Assembly (NCBI GenBank): GCA_937949585.1
Contig: CALEDW010000003.1
Location: forward strand, 1-38,784
Source: an uncultured Acidimicrobiia bacterium
GTDB lineage: Bacteria; Actinomycetota; Acidimicrobiia; IMCC26256; CALEDW01
DNA length: 38,784 nt
Direction: 5' to 3'
Each line of letters starts with the position of its first letter. Positions within the stretch are counted from its first letter, which is position 1. The translations under genes were made by a program, and so were the position numbers. This document shows positions 15,332 through 23,586 of this stretch, piece by piece. Below the pieces are notes generated by a model that saw nothing but the letters and a program-made list of their open reading frames with translations, was not told where the DNA came from and ran no database searches.

Positions 15332-16726
15332 ATGCGCAGGGACGCCGAGCGGTTCGACCTCCACATGAGCGACAGCGATGCCCTCATGTGGAACATCGAG
15401 AAGGACCCGATGCTGCGCTCGACGATCGTGGCGGTGTTCCTCCTCGACCGCCCACCTGACTGGGAGCGCCTCACCGGCCGGATCGAGCGGGGCACCTGGC
15501 TGATCCCCCGCATGCGCCAGCGGGTCGTCACCCCGGTGTTGCGCCTCGGGCCGCCGTTCTGGTCGGCCGACCCGTGCTTCGACCTGCGGTACCACCTCCG
15601 CCGGGTCCGGGCCCCCGAGCCGAGCTTCGACGCGGTGCTCGACCTCGCCGCCACCGCCGCGATGGCCGGGTTCGACCGGGCCCGGCCGCTGTGGGAGTAC
15701 ACGGTGGTGGAGGGGTTACCCAACGACCAGGCCGCGATGGTGCTGAAGGTCCACCACTCCCTCACCGACGGGGTCGGCGGGATGCGGCTGCTGCTCATGC
15801 TCATGGACTTCGAGCGCGACGCCGGTCCTCCCGAAGCCCTCGAGGCGGTTGAGGCCCCACCGTGCTTCTCCCCCTTCGACCTGGTGCTGGCCTCGCTGGG
15901 GCACCGGCAACGCCGCGCGCTGGGTATCGCCCGGCGGACCGTGGCGGACACCCTGGGTGCGGTGACGACGATGGTCAGCCGACCCGCGGAGGCGGTGCAG
16001 GCGACGCTGCGGACCCTGGAGTCGGTGGTCGAGTTCCTGGCCCCGGCCACGACCCCTTGCTCTCCCCTGTGGAGGGCCCGATCGCTGAGCCGCCGGATCG
16101 GCACCCTGGAGGTGCCGCTCGACGACCTGCGGGCGTCGGCCAAGCGGGTCGGCGGCTCGCTCAACGACGCGTTCGTCGCTGCAGTGCTCGGAGGCCTGGC
16201 CCGATACCACGAGTTCCACGGCGAGCCGACCGAACAGCTGCGGATGGTGATGCCGATCAACGTGCGCGGTGAGGGGGCGTCGCTGGGGGGCAACCACTTC
16301 ACCCCCGCCCGCTTCCTCGTCCCACTCGGCATCAAGGACCCGGTCGAACGCATGCGGGAGGTCGGCCGGCTCGTGCGACACGTGCGCGCCCAGCCTGCGG
16401 TGCGCCTCACCGACGCGCTCGCCGGGGTGCTGAACCAGCTGCCGACCTCGGTGACCACCAGCCTGTTCGGCGCGATGCTCAAGGGGGCCGACGTCATCAC
16501 CTCCAACGTCCCCGGGTCGCCGGTCCCGCTCTACATCGCCGGCTCGGAGGTGCAGCGCATGTGGGCGATCGGGCCGCTGTCGGGCGCGGCCGTGAACGTG
16601 GTGCTGCTGTCCCACGACGGCACCTGCTGCATCGGGGTGAACAGCGACGCGGTGGCGGTGCCCGACATCGAGACGCTGCTGCGCTGCCTGGAGGAGGGCT
16701 TTGAGGAGGTCCTCGCCGCAGGGTGA
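15332..16726 (+). CDS. Wax ester synthase/diacylglycerol acyltransferase (WS/DGAT) family protein
   Basis: 464 residues. The condensation-type active site HHxxxDG is intact (HHSLTDG, H141-G147). The C-terminal half has the family's second conserved stretch, PINVRGEG and NHFTPARFLVPL, plus ITSNVPGSPVPLYIAG (the conserved NVPG segment). The family transfers acyl groups from acyl-CoA to diacylglycerol or fatty alcohols and makes triacylglycerol or wax storage lipid, and is abundant in actinobacteria. ATG 15332 has a strong purine-rich Shine-Dalgarno. Which acceptor is used cannot be told from sequence. Confidence 0.92.
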   Translation: MRRDAERFDLHMSDSDALMWNIEKDPMLRSTIVAVFLLDRPPDWERLTGRIERGTWLIPRMRQRVVTPVLRLGPPFWSADPCFDLRYHLRRVRAPEPSFDAVLDLAATAAMAGFDRARPLWEYTVVEGLPNDQAAMVLKVHHSLTDGVGGMRLLLMLMDFERDAGPPEALEAVEAPPCFSPFDLVLASLGHRQRRALGIARRTVADTLGAVTTMVSRPAEAVQATLRTLESVVEFLAPATTPCSPLWRARSLSRRIGTLEVPLDDLRASAKRVGGSLNDAFVAAVLGGLARYHEFHGEPTEQLRMVMPINVRGEGASLGGNHFTPARFLVPLGIKDPVERMREVGRLVRHVRAQPAVRLTDALAGVLNQLPTSVTTSLFGAMLKGADVITSNVPGSPVPLYIAGSEVQRMWAIGPLSGAAVNVVLLSHDGTCCIGVNSDAVAVPDIETLLRCLEEGFEEVLAAG

Positions 16727-16753
16727 GGCCGACCCGGGCGACCGGTCCGCCCG

Positions 16754-16759
16754 TAGGCT
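16754..16759 (+). promoter_or_regulatory. -10 box of leaderless serC
   Basis: TAGGCT lies 8 nt before ATG 16768 and partly downstream of the acyltransferase stop codon. It supports this ATG over the upstream in-frame one at 16723. Confidence 0.5.
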
Positions 16760-16767
16760 GCCGGGCG

Positions 16768-17910
16768 ATGCCGCCCACCCCCGACGCCGAGGCCCGCGCC
16801 GCGCTGGTGATCCCGGCCGAGCTGCGCCCGGCCGACGGCCGGTTCGGCTCCGGGCCCTCGAAGGTCCGCCCCGAGGCCGTCGCCGCGCTGGCCAGGGCGG
16901 CGCCGACGTTCCTCGGCACCAGCCACCGCCGTCCCGGCGTCCGGGGTCTCGTCGGCCGGATCCGGGCCGGACTGCACGAGCTGTTCGGTCTCCCCGCCGG
17001 CTACGAGGTGGTGCTGGGCGTCGGCGGCGCCACCGCGTTCTGGGACGCCGCCTCGTTCGGCCTCATCGAGCGGCGCGCCGCCCACCTCGTGCACGGCGAG
17101 TTCTCCGCCAAGTTCGCCGAGGTGACCCGGGCCGCCCCGCACCTCGAGGATCCGGTGATCGTCGAGCACCCGCCCGGTGGCCACGGGACCCTGGCGGGCG
17201 ATGATCGGGTGGACGCCTACTGCTTCCCGCACAACGAGACCTCCACCGGGGTGATGGTCGACGTCCGCCGGCCGGCCGGGGCGACCGGCGACCAGCTGGT
17301 GCTCGTCGACGCCACCTCCGCCGCCGGCGGCCTGCCGGTGGCGCCGGAAGAGTTCGACGCCTACTACTTCGCGCCGCAGAAGTGCTTCGGCGGCGACGGG
17401 GGGCTCTGGGTGGCACTGTGCTCGCCGGCGGCCGTGGAGCGGATCGAGCGGCTCGCCGACCGGTGGTGCCCGGCGTTCCTCAATCTGGCGATTGCGTTGG
17501 CGAACTCGCGCCGGGACCAGACCTACAACACCCCGGCGCTGGCCACCCTGTTCCTCCTCGACGACCAGATCCGCTGGATGATCCGCATCGGGGGCCTGGA
17601 GGCCTGCGTGGCCCGTTGCCGCGCCAACGCGGCAACGGTGTACGGATGGGCCGAGGCCAGCCCGGTCGCCACCCCGTTCGTCGCCGATCCGGCCGCCCGT
17701 AGCCTCGTGGTGGCCACCATCGACTTCGCCGCCGAGGTCGACGCGGCCCGGCTCGCCGCCGTCCTGCGGGCGAACGGCATCCTCGACACCGAACCCTACC
17801 GCAAGCTCGGACGCAACCAGCTGCGCATCGCGCTGTTCCCCAACATCGAGCGGGAGGATCTCGAACGGCTGGCGGCGGCGATCGACTGGGTGATCGAGCG
17901 GCTCGCCTGA
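16768..17910 (+). CDS. serC: Phosphoserine aminotransferase, actinobacterial type
   Basis: 380-residue fold-type I PLP enzyme that converts 3-phosphohydroxypyruvate and glutamate to phosphoserine for serine synthesis. Seen: the N-terminal RFGSGPSKVRPE, GVGGATAFWDAA (cofactor phosphate loop), NETSTGVM, VDATSAAGG (the PLP-ring aspartate) and the Schiff-base lysine in YYFAPQKCFGGDGG. The C-terminus has RIALFPNIEREDLE. Start ATG 16768 is favoured by the -10 box 8 nt upstream. Confidence 0.93.
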   Translation: MPPTPDAEARAALVIPAELRPADGRFGSGPSKVRPEAVAALARAAPTFLGTSHRRPGVRGLVGRIRAGLHELFGLPAGYEVVLGVGGATAFWDAASFGLIERRAAHLVHGEFSAKFAEVTRAAPHLEDPVIVEHPPGGHGTLAGDDRVDAYCFPHNETSTGVMVDVRRPAGATGDQLVLVDATSAAGGLPVAPEEFDAYYFAPQKCFGGDGGLWVALCSPAAVERIERLADRWCPAFLNLAIALANSRRDQTYNTPALATLFLLDDQIRWMIRIGGLEACVARCRANAATVYGWAEASPVATPFVADPAARSLVVATIDFAAEVDAARLAAVLRANGILDTEPYRKLGRNQLRIALFPNIEREDLERLAAAIDWVIERLA

Positions 17911-17980
17911 GTGACGCCGGTCACCGCCCGGCGCGCCCGCTGTTCACCGAGCGGTTCCGTCCCCACGCAGTCGCGCTCCG

Positions 17981-17986
17981 TACGAT
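17981..17986 (+). promoter_or_regulatory. Putative -10 box of the cyclase gene
   Basis: TACGAT is a good -10 match; the start would fall near 17992, giving a 60-nt leader with AGGAG before ATG 18054. No matching -35 was found at 17 nt. Confidence 0.4.
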
Positions 17987-18053
17987 GGGCGCCCGAGCCC
18001 GTCCCGTGCGTCCCGGTGCGGCACCCGGCACGGTCGCCCCAGGAGCCGCCGTC

Positions 18054-18827
18054 ATGACCGACACACCCGATCCCCCCGTCCGAGGCCTGCAGCGGGCCGT
18101 GCAGGGTGCCCGTGAGCTCGGGCGCGACGCGATGGCCCGCCTCCGACCGGCCGGCCCGCCGGCGTCCGAGCCGGTTGCCGACCGAGCGGACGTGGAACCG
18201 GGTGCCGGGGGCGAGAAGCCGGAGCAGCCGGTCGGGATGCAGGACCCGCGGGCGCTGGCCCAGGCCATCCCCCTCGTGGAGCGAGCCTTCGCCTTCCTGG
18301 ACATCTGCGGGTTCACGGCCTTCACGGCCGAACACGGTGAGCACGCCGCGATCAACGCGCTGCGGCGCTTCCGGACCCTCACCCGAGAGGTCGCGACCCG
18401 CCGGGGAGTGCGCGTCGCCAAGTGGCTCGGCGACGGGGTGATGCTCGTCGGGGTGGAGGTGGGGCCCACCATCGCCGCGGCCACCGAACTGATCGCACGC
18501 TACGACGTGGACGTGCTGCCGCTGCGGGGTGGGGTGGCCCACGGCTGGGTGCTGCTGTTCGAAGGCGACGACTACATCGGTCGTCCCGCCAACCTCGCCG
18601 CCCGGCTCTGCGACGCCGCCAACCCCGGTGAGGTGCTCGCGGTCGGCTATGGACCCGCCGACCTGCCCGACTGGGTGGAGGTCACGGGGACGCGAGACGT
18701 GACGGTGCACGGCCTGGGACGGATCCGGAAGGTGCAACGGCTGGGCATCCGGCCCGACGTGGAGCTCCCCACGCTCACGGTGCCGGTCGTGGGTGAGGCA
18801 CGGGCTCGCCGCGGCGGCGGCGACTGA
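18054..18827 (+). CDS. Class III adenylate/guanylate cyclase
   Basis: 257 residues; the first ~75 are a variable charged/proline-rich region with no membrane segment, so the enzyme is soluble. The catalytic domain shows the metal aspartates in FLDICGFTAF and KWLGDGVMLV, the lysine before the second (VAKWLGDG), and the transition-state Asn/Arg in DYIGRPANLAARLCDAANPGEVL. All key catalytic residues are thus present. Base preference (ATP or GTP) is not certain. AGGAG lies 8-12 nt before ATG 18054. It stops 5 nt before the HD-domain oxygenase-like gene, so the two are almost certainly co-transcribed. Confidence 0.9.
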   Translation: MTDTPDPPVRGLQRAVQGARELGRDAMARLRPAGPPASEPVADRADVEPGAGGEKPEQPVGMQDPRALAQAIPLVERAFAFLDICGFTAFTAEHGEHAAINALRRFRTLTREVATRRGVRVAKWLGDGVMLVGVEVGPTIAAATELIARYDVDVLPLRGGVAHGWVLLFEGDDYIGRPANLAARLCDAANPGEVLAVGYGPADLPDWVEVTGTRDVTVHGLGRIRKVQRLGIRPDVELPTLTVPVVGEARARRGGGD

Positions 18828-18832
18828 GCCCA

Positions 18833-19555
18833 GTGGTGTTCAACCGTCGTACCGTCCGGGCCGCGATCGCGGTGCTCCGGTCCTCCGGCGGCCAGACGGT
18901 CTCGGCCGTCGGTTTCGCCCGGCGGGCCTGGTTGATCGACCGGCGCCGGCGCAACCAGACCGAGGAGACGGTCGGGATCCTCGCCGAACGGTACCGGCGA
19001 CCGGTGCTGGGGCGGTGCCACGCCTGGGAGCTGGTCGAGCGCCTCGCCGCCTGCATCGACCCGACCGACTGCCGCCTCCTCGGCGTGAGCCAGCAGGTGC
19101 ACAGCCTGCAGATCCTGGCCGCGATGGAGCGCGACGGGGTCGACGATCCCGATCTGTGCCTCGCGGCGCTCCTGCACGACGTCGGCAAGCTCGCGCTCGC
19201 CGCCGGTGAGGATCCCGCCAACGTGGTCGGGCGCACCGACCCCATCCGGCTCGGCCCGCCGGGCGGCGGGCTCGACCGGGTGGTGCTGCAGTGGGGTCAT
19301 GCACAGATCGCCGCCGTGCGCCTCGAGGACCAGCTTCCCGAGCACCTCACCTGGCTCATCCGCTACCACAACACCGCCCTGGGCCGTTGCGCCGAGGCGA
19401 TGAACGACCGCGACCGGGCCTGGGCCGAACGGTACCTGCGGCTCTTCGCGCACTACGACCACGTCACGAAGTTCGTCGCCCGGATCCCCACCCGCCCGGT
19501 GGAGCACTACCGGGATCTCGTGGAGAAGCGCCTCCCGGACCCGATCGTCTTCTGA
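18833..19555 (+). CDS. HD-domain protein with a complete myo-inositol-oxygenase-type di-iron site
   Basis: 240 residues. Besides the HD motif, all six metal ligands of mammalian myo-inositol oxygenase have counterparts in order and context: His90 in HSLQ, His115-Asp116 in LLHDVGK, His156 in QWGH, His179 in IRYH, and Asp209 in HYDHVTK (MIOX: HSLQ, HDLGK, SWGH, IRFH, KFDLYTK). The lysine of HDVGK, a substrate contact in MIOX, is kept; the serine following IRFH is Asn here. So a mixed-valent di-iron oxygenase (MIOX/PhnZ type) is more likely than a phosphohydrolase. Substrate unknown. GTG 18833 lies 5 nt past the cyclase stop; the next gene begins 7 nt beyond this one. Confidence 0.8.
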   Translation: MVFNRRTVRAAIAVLRSSGGQTVSAVGFARRAWLIDRRRRNQTEETVGILAERYRRPVLGRCHAWELVERLAACIDPTDCRLLGVSQQVHSLQILAAMERDGVDDPDLCLAALLHDVGKLALAAGEDPANVVGRTDPIRLGPPGGGLDRVVLQWGHAQIAAVRLEDQLPEHLTWLIRYHNTALGRCAEAMNDRDRAWAERYLRLFAHYDHVTKFVARIPTRPVEHYRDLVEKRLPDPIVF

Positions 19556-19562
19556 GTGCACC

Positions 19563-21557
19563 GTGGGACGGCCGGTGGCTCCCGGGCGCGGGAGAGCGCT
19601 GATCGCGACCGGCACCGTGGTCGCGGTGCTCGTGGGGATGTGGTGGTGGCGATGGGCTCGGGGGGCCGTCCCCGGTTCCGACGGCCGACTGCTGCTCGCC
19701 GTCGCCCGCTCGGTTGCCGAGGGGGCGGGCCCTCGGCTCCCGGACGGCGACGTCATGTGGTTCCGGGGCCCGGTGTGGCCGGCGGCGGCCGGGACGGTGC
19801 TGCGGCTCGCCGGCGCCGATGCCGGCCCGGCGCTGATCCGGGCCGGCGGGGCGGCCGTCCTGGCAGTGGCGCTGGCCGGGCTCGGCCGGCACTGGTACGG
19901 GTGGGCGGTCGGGCTGACCGCAGTGGCACTGGCCGGGACCACCGCCCCCCCGGTGCTGGCGGTCCTCGCCGACTGGTACACGGATCCGCTCGCCGTGGCG
20001 CTCGCCCTCGGGGCGCTGATCGTGCTCGACCGTGCCCTCGCCGAGCGATCGGACCGGCATGCGTTCGCCGCCGGTGTGCTGCTGGCCGTGGCGGTGCTCA
20101 CGAAGGAGAGCACCGGTTTCGTCGCCGTGGGCCCGGTGGCGGCCTCGGTGGCGCTCGCCGACCGGCACGGGTGGGGGTTCCTGCATCCGGTGGCGGTGGC
20201 GGCGGCCACCGCCACCGGGCTCGTCGGCCCATGGCTCACCCTGCACGTCGCCGGCCAGGACCGCTTCTTCCTCACGCTCGTGGAGGGCGAACGGGCCCGG
20301 GTGCTGCTGGCGGGGTGGTGGCTGCTCGTCGCGGTCCTCACCGTCACCGCGATCCGGTGGCGGCGGGCCGGACCCGAGCGGTGGCGCCGTCCCGGGCCGC
20401 GGACGGCGGTGCTCGTGGCCACGGTCGTGGTGGCGTGCTGGGCGGCGGTGGTGTTCGCGGGTCTGGCCGGCGGGGTACCGCGGGGCTCCGACGGCCGCTT
20501 CGGGACCTGGGAGATCCTCCGGCGGTTCCTCCTGCCCGCCCTGGGTCCAGCGCCCTTGGTCGCACTCGGTGCCGTGGTGCTGGGTCGGGCGGCGGTTCGC
20601 CGCGAGCGCAGCGCGCTCGCGCACGCCGCCGCCTTGGGGGCGTTCCTGCCGCTCCTGGTGGTGTGGCCCCTCTCCGGGTCGGTGTTCGTCGCCCGTAACG
20701 GGCTCGTCGCCGTGCTGCTGGTGCACCTGGCCGCGGCGGCCGGAACGGCCCGGGTCCTGGGTGCCGTACGACGCCGGGCCGCCGCCGCGGTGGTGCGACC
20801 CGCACTCGGGCCGGTCATCCTCGCCGCCGCAGCCGTGACGGTGGTGGTGGTCGTCGCCACCTCGGCCGCGGCGACCTGGCGGGCCGTGCCCGATCGTCCG
20901 CCGAACCGGTTCGCCGACCTGGATGCCGCTGCGGCCTGGCTCCGGTCGCGCCTGGACCCGGGCGAGGCGGTGATCGGTTCCTACCTGGCCTGGACCCGCC
21001 TCGCCTGGCAGCTGGGCCCGGCGCACCCGGTCCACCTGCTGCCGTCCTCCCGGGTTCGCCTCGACACCTCGGGACGGCTCCGGTCGGTTCCCGTGGTCCC
21101 GGTGGTGGGGACACCCCGGCGGGTCGACGTGCCCTCGGGGACCGACGACTGGTTGACGGTCCTGCGCCATCCCGACAAGGCGTTCATCACCGCGCTGAGC
21201 CGTGACCGGCTCGTCGCCGAGCTGCGGGACGCCCCCGCGAGGTACCTGGTGCTGTGGGGCGCGAGCACCCGGGACGGCGAGGAGCTGGCCGTCACCCTGG
21301 AGGCCATGGCCGGCGTCGAGCGGGCGGCCATGTTCGGCTGGGCGATCGTGCTCGCCGTGGACGCCGACCGACTGGCCACGGCCCCGGTCCCCCCGGCCGC
21401 GGCCCGGGCCCAGACCCTCGACTGGCTCTCCCGACGAGGCGGCGGGTGCGAACGGCGCACCGTCCCGGCGCTGGGCTGGCCGCCCCGGCCTGCCACCATC
21501 GCTCGGTGCGGTCGGCTCCTGCTGCACGGCGACCGACCCCGGCGGCAGTCCCGGTGA
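19563..21557 (+). CDS. Polytopic membrane protein, probable GT-C-type glycosyltransferase
   Basis: 664 residues with one N-terminal membrane helix (about 11-27), then some ten further hydrophobic helices to about residue 430, and a C-terminal soluble domain of about 210 residues. The first loop carries an acidic segment (SDGRLLL) and a later DWYTDPLA, placed as in GT-C glycosyltransferases that use polyprenyl-phosphate sugars, and LTKESTGFV recalls the conserved KxxG-type loop of that group. No diagnostic motif is complete, so the activity is inferred from topology. GTG 19563 follows the HD gene by 7 nt with no clear Shine-Dalgarno. Confidence 0.65.
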   Translation: MGRPVAPGRGRALIATGTVVAVLVGMWWWRWARGAVPGSDGRLLLAVARSVAEGAGPRLPDGDVMWFRGPVWPAAAGTVLRLAGADAGPALIRAGGAAVLAVALAGLGRHWYGWAVGLTAVALAGTTAPPVLAVLADWYTDPLAVALALGALIVLDRALAERSDRHAFAAGVLLAVAVLTKESTGFVAVGPVAASVALADRHGWGFLHPVAVAAATATGLVGPWLTLHVAGQDRFFLTLVEGERARVLLAGWWLLVAVLTVTAIRWRRAGPERWRRPGPRTAVLVATVVVACWAAVVFAGLAGGVPRGSDGRFGTWEILRRFLLPALGPAPLVALGAVVLGRAAVRRERSALAHAAALGAFLPLLVVWPLSGSVFVARNGLVAVLLVHLAAAAGTARVLGAVRRRAAAAVVRPALGPVILAAAAVTVVVVVATSAAATWRAVPDRPPNRFADLDAAAAWLRSRLDPGEAVIGSYLAWTRLAWQLGPAHPVHLLPSSRVRLDTSGRLRSVPVVPVVGTPRRVDVPSGTDDWLTVLRHPDKAFITALSRDRLVAELRDAPARYLVLWGASTRDGEELAVTLEAMAGVERAAMFGWAIVLAVDADRLATAPVPPAAARAQTLDWLSRRGGGCERRTVPALGWPPRPATIARCGRLLLHGDRPRRQSR

Positions 21558-21563
21558 CGACCG

Positions 21564-21569
21564 TAGGCT
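21564..21569 (+). promoter_or_regulatory. -10 box of the leaderless HhH-GPD gene
   Basis: TAGGCT followed by exactly 6 nt and ATG 21576. Confidence 0.55.
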
Positions 21570-21575
21570 TCCGGG

Positions 21576-22151
21576 ATGACCGACCTGCCCCTGCCCGTCA
21601 CCGGCGATCCCGACGCCGACCGGCTGCTCGCCGACGACCCGCTGGCCCTGCTGCTCGGGATGCTGCTGGACCAGCAGGTCCCGATGGAGTGGGCGTTCCG
21701 AGGGCCGGCGACGCTGCGGGACCGCCTCGGACACCTGGACCCGGCCCGCATCGCGGCGATGGATCCCGAGGAGCTCGAGACGGCGTTCCGGCAGAAGCCG
21801 GCCCTGCACCGCTACCCGGGCGCGATGGCCCGACGGGCCCGGGAGCTGTGCCGCCACCTCGTCGAGGTCTACGACGGGGACCCGACCCGCATCTGGGGTG
21901 ACGGCCCGGCCGACGAGGTGCTCACCCGTCTGCGCGCCCTGCCCGGCTACGGCGAGGAGAAGGCGAAGATCCTCCTGGCGGTGCTCGGCAAACGGTTCGG
22001 AACCGCCCCGGCCGGCTGGGAGGCGGCCGCGGCGCCGTTCTCCGACGCCGAGCCCCGCTCGGTGGCCGACGTCGACTCCCCCGAGGCCTTGGCGCGGGTC
22101 CGGGCGTTCAAGCAGGCCCGCAAGGCCGCCGGGCGCACGAAGGCCGACTGA
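21576..22151 (+). CDS. HhH-GPD-type base-excision-repair family protein (TIGR03252-like)
   Basis: 191 residues dominated by an HhH-GPD domain. The helix-hairpin-helix reads LRALPGYGEEKAKI (119-132), and the N-terminus PLALLLGMLLDQQVPMEWAF is the hallmark of the small actinobacterial family TIGR03252. The usual catalytic segment after the hairpin (VDxHVxR with the nucleophilic Asp) is not seen; FGTAPAGWEAA stands there, so glycosylase activity is uncertain. The Lys/Arg-rich C-terminus may bind DNA. Leaderless ATG behind TAGGCT. Confidence 0.85.
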   Translation: MTDLPLPVTGDPDADRLLADDPLALLLGMLLDQQVPMEWAFRGPATLRDRLGHLDPARIAAMDPEELETAFRQKPALHRYPGAMARRARELCRHLVEVYDGDPTRIWGDGPADEVLTRLRALPGYGEEKAKILLAVLGKRFGTAPAGWEAAAAPFSDAEPRSVADVDSPEALARVRAFKQARKAAGRTKAD

Positions 22152-22164
22152 GCCCCGCCCGGAA

Positions 22165-22197
22165 CCCCACCGGTGGGGGCACGGGGTTGCACCCCGT
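22165..22197. terminator. Two adjacent perfect hairpins between convergent genes
   Basis: CCCCACC/GGTGGGG (22165-22178, a perfect 14-bp palindrome) is followed by ACGGGGT-TGC-ACCCCGT (22181-22197, 7-bp stem, 3-nt loop). They lie between the ends of the HhH-GPD gene (+) and the first subtilase gene (-), as expected for a bidirectional terminator. No T-run follows on either strand. Confidence 0.55.
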
Positions 22198-22221
22198 ACC
22201 CCCGGGCCGGTGGGACCTGCA

Positions 22222-23511
22222 CTACCAGGAGGCCGGGCAGTGCAGCAGCCGGTTCGGTGTTCCCGAGATCGCCCCGAACGGCGAGGTGAGCACGTTCGTG
22301 CTCGCCTTGGCCTTCAGCTCGGTCTGTACCTGCGCCGGGGTGCGGTTCCCGGCCGCCAGCAGCCGGGCCGCGCAGCCGGCGACGTGCGGTGCCGCCATCG
22401 AGGTGCCGTCGATCATGTTGCGAGAGGTGTCGCCGGTGTGCCACGCCGACAGGATCTGCATCCCGGGCGCGGCGAGATCGGTGCAGGACCCCCCGTTGGA
22501 GAAGTAGGTGAGGTCGTCGGACCAGTCGGAAGCGTTCACCGTGACGGCCTGGGTCACCCGGGCGGGCGTCACGTTGCACGCGTTGACGGCGTCGTTGCCC
22601 GATGCGATCACGGCCGTGACCCCGTCGTTGATCACCGCCCGCACCGCATCGTCGACGGTGCTGTTCGCACCGCCGCCCAGGCTGAGATTCGCCACGGCCC
22701 GGGCGGTGGTGTGGTGGCTCACCACGTAGTTCAGCCCGGAGATCACCCACGACAAGGCGCCGGACCCGTTGCAGCCGAGCACCTTCACCGCTCGCAGCGT
22801 CACACCCTTGGCGACGCCGTACTTCGTACCGCCGATCGTCCCGGCCACGTGCGTGCCGTGCCCGTTGCAGTCGCCGTTCACCCCGTCGCCGGTGAAGTTC
22901 ACGTGCGAGGCCACCCGGGAGGTGCCGTTGGTTCGGCGGAACTCCTGGTGCGTGACCCGGATCCCGGTGTCGATCACGTACACCACGATCCCGGCCGCGG
23001 TGCGGGCGTAGCCGTACCGGTGATCGAGCCAGGGTGCGCAGGTGGTCCTGGCGGTGCAGCGCTTGTCGATCCGGTCGAGGCCCCACACCGGATCGGTCTG
23101 CACCGCGGCGGCCCCGACGCTCGGGACCGGTGCGACCCGGATCACCCGGTCGGCCAGCACCGACGCGACGGCCGGGTCGGCCCGTAGCGCGCCGACCTGC
23201 TTCGCACTCAGGCCCTTCACCGCGAAACCCGACAACGCCGCCGACCAGCGGGCCGTCACCGCCGCGCCCTTGAGGACCCCCCCGGCCTGCAGTCGGGCCA
23301 CCTCGGTCGCCGACGTCGAGCCGGCCCGCAGCTTCACGATGTAGGCGCCGGGGATCGCAGCTCCGGTCGGCAACGAGGCGAGGTCGACCTCCCCGGACCG
23401 GGCGACAACGGTGGTCGCCGCGGTCGGGGGTACGGCGAGCCCCACCGTCAGGGTCACGGTCGCCGCACCGAGCGCGACGATCCAACGGGATCTGCTTCGG
23501 TACCGCCGCAT
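22222..23511 (-). CDS. Secreted subtilisin-like serine protease, proteinase K type (copy 1)
   Basis: 429 residues: signal peptide/hydrophobic segment at about 10-33, an I9-like propeptide (about 55-125) and an S8 catalytic domain with Asp181 (VYVIDTGI), His218 (NGHGTHVAG), oxyanion Asn306 (IASGND) and Ser371 (DGTSMAAPH). Eight mature-domain cysteines (152, 158, 215, 247, 312, 343, 380, 425) suggest several disulfides. Start ATG 23511 has AAAGGA 6-7 nt upstream; the in-frame ATG 54 nt further up is less likely. It is a tandem paralogue of the protease upstream, with 75 nt between them. Confidence 0.93.
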   Translation of the reverse strand: MRRYRSRSRWIVALGAATVTLTVGLAVPPTAATTVVARSGEVDLASLPTGAAIPGAYIVKLRAGSTSATEVARLQAGGVLKGAAVTARWSAALSGFAVKGLSAKQVGALRADPAVASVLADRVIRVAPVPSVGAAAVQTDPVWGLDRIDKRCTARTTCAPWLDHRYGYARTAAGIVVYVIDTGIRVTHQEFRRTNGTSRVASHVNFTGDGVNGDCNGHGTHVAGTIGGTKYGVAKGVTLRAVKVLGCNGSGALSWVISGLNYVVSHHTTARAVANLSLGGGANSTVDDAVRAVINDGVTAVIASGNDAVNACNVTPARVTQAVTVNASDWSDDLTYFSNGGSCTDLAAPGMQILSAWHTGDTSRNMIDGTSMAAPHVAGCAARLLAAGNRTPAQVQTELKAKASTNVLTSPFGAISGTPNRLLHCPASW

Positions 23512-23586
23512 GGGCGTGTCCTTTCGTCGTCGGCGACCGTCCGGGCGCCGAAGGGTCCGGGCCACCGGGTGGTGGTCCGGGTGCTG

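Noticed and set aside
13456..16506. A 1016-codon minus-strand extension of the epoxide-hydrolase frame
   Set aside because: The upstream part is antisense to the WS/DGAT gene and out of frame with the DapA-like gene; the GTG at 14355, overlapping the DapA-like stop, is the real start.
18647..20860. A 737-codon minus-strand open frame
   Set aside because: Antisense to the HD-domain oxygenase-like gene and the polytopic membrane protein, rich in Thr/Ala/Arg/Pro with no motifs.
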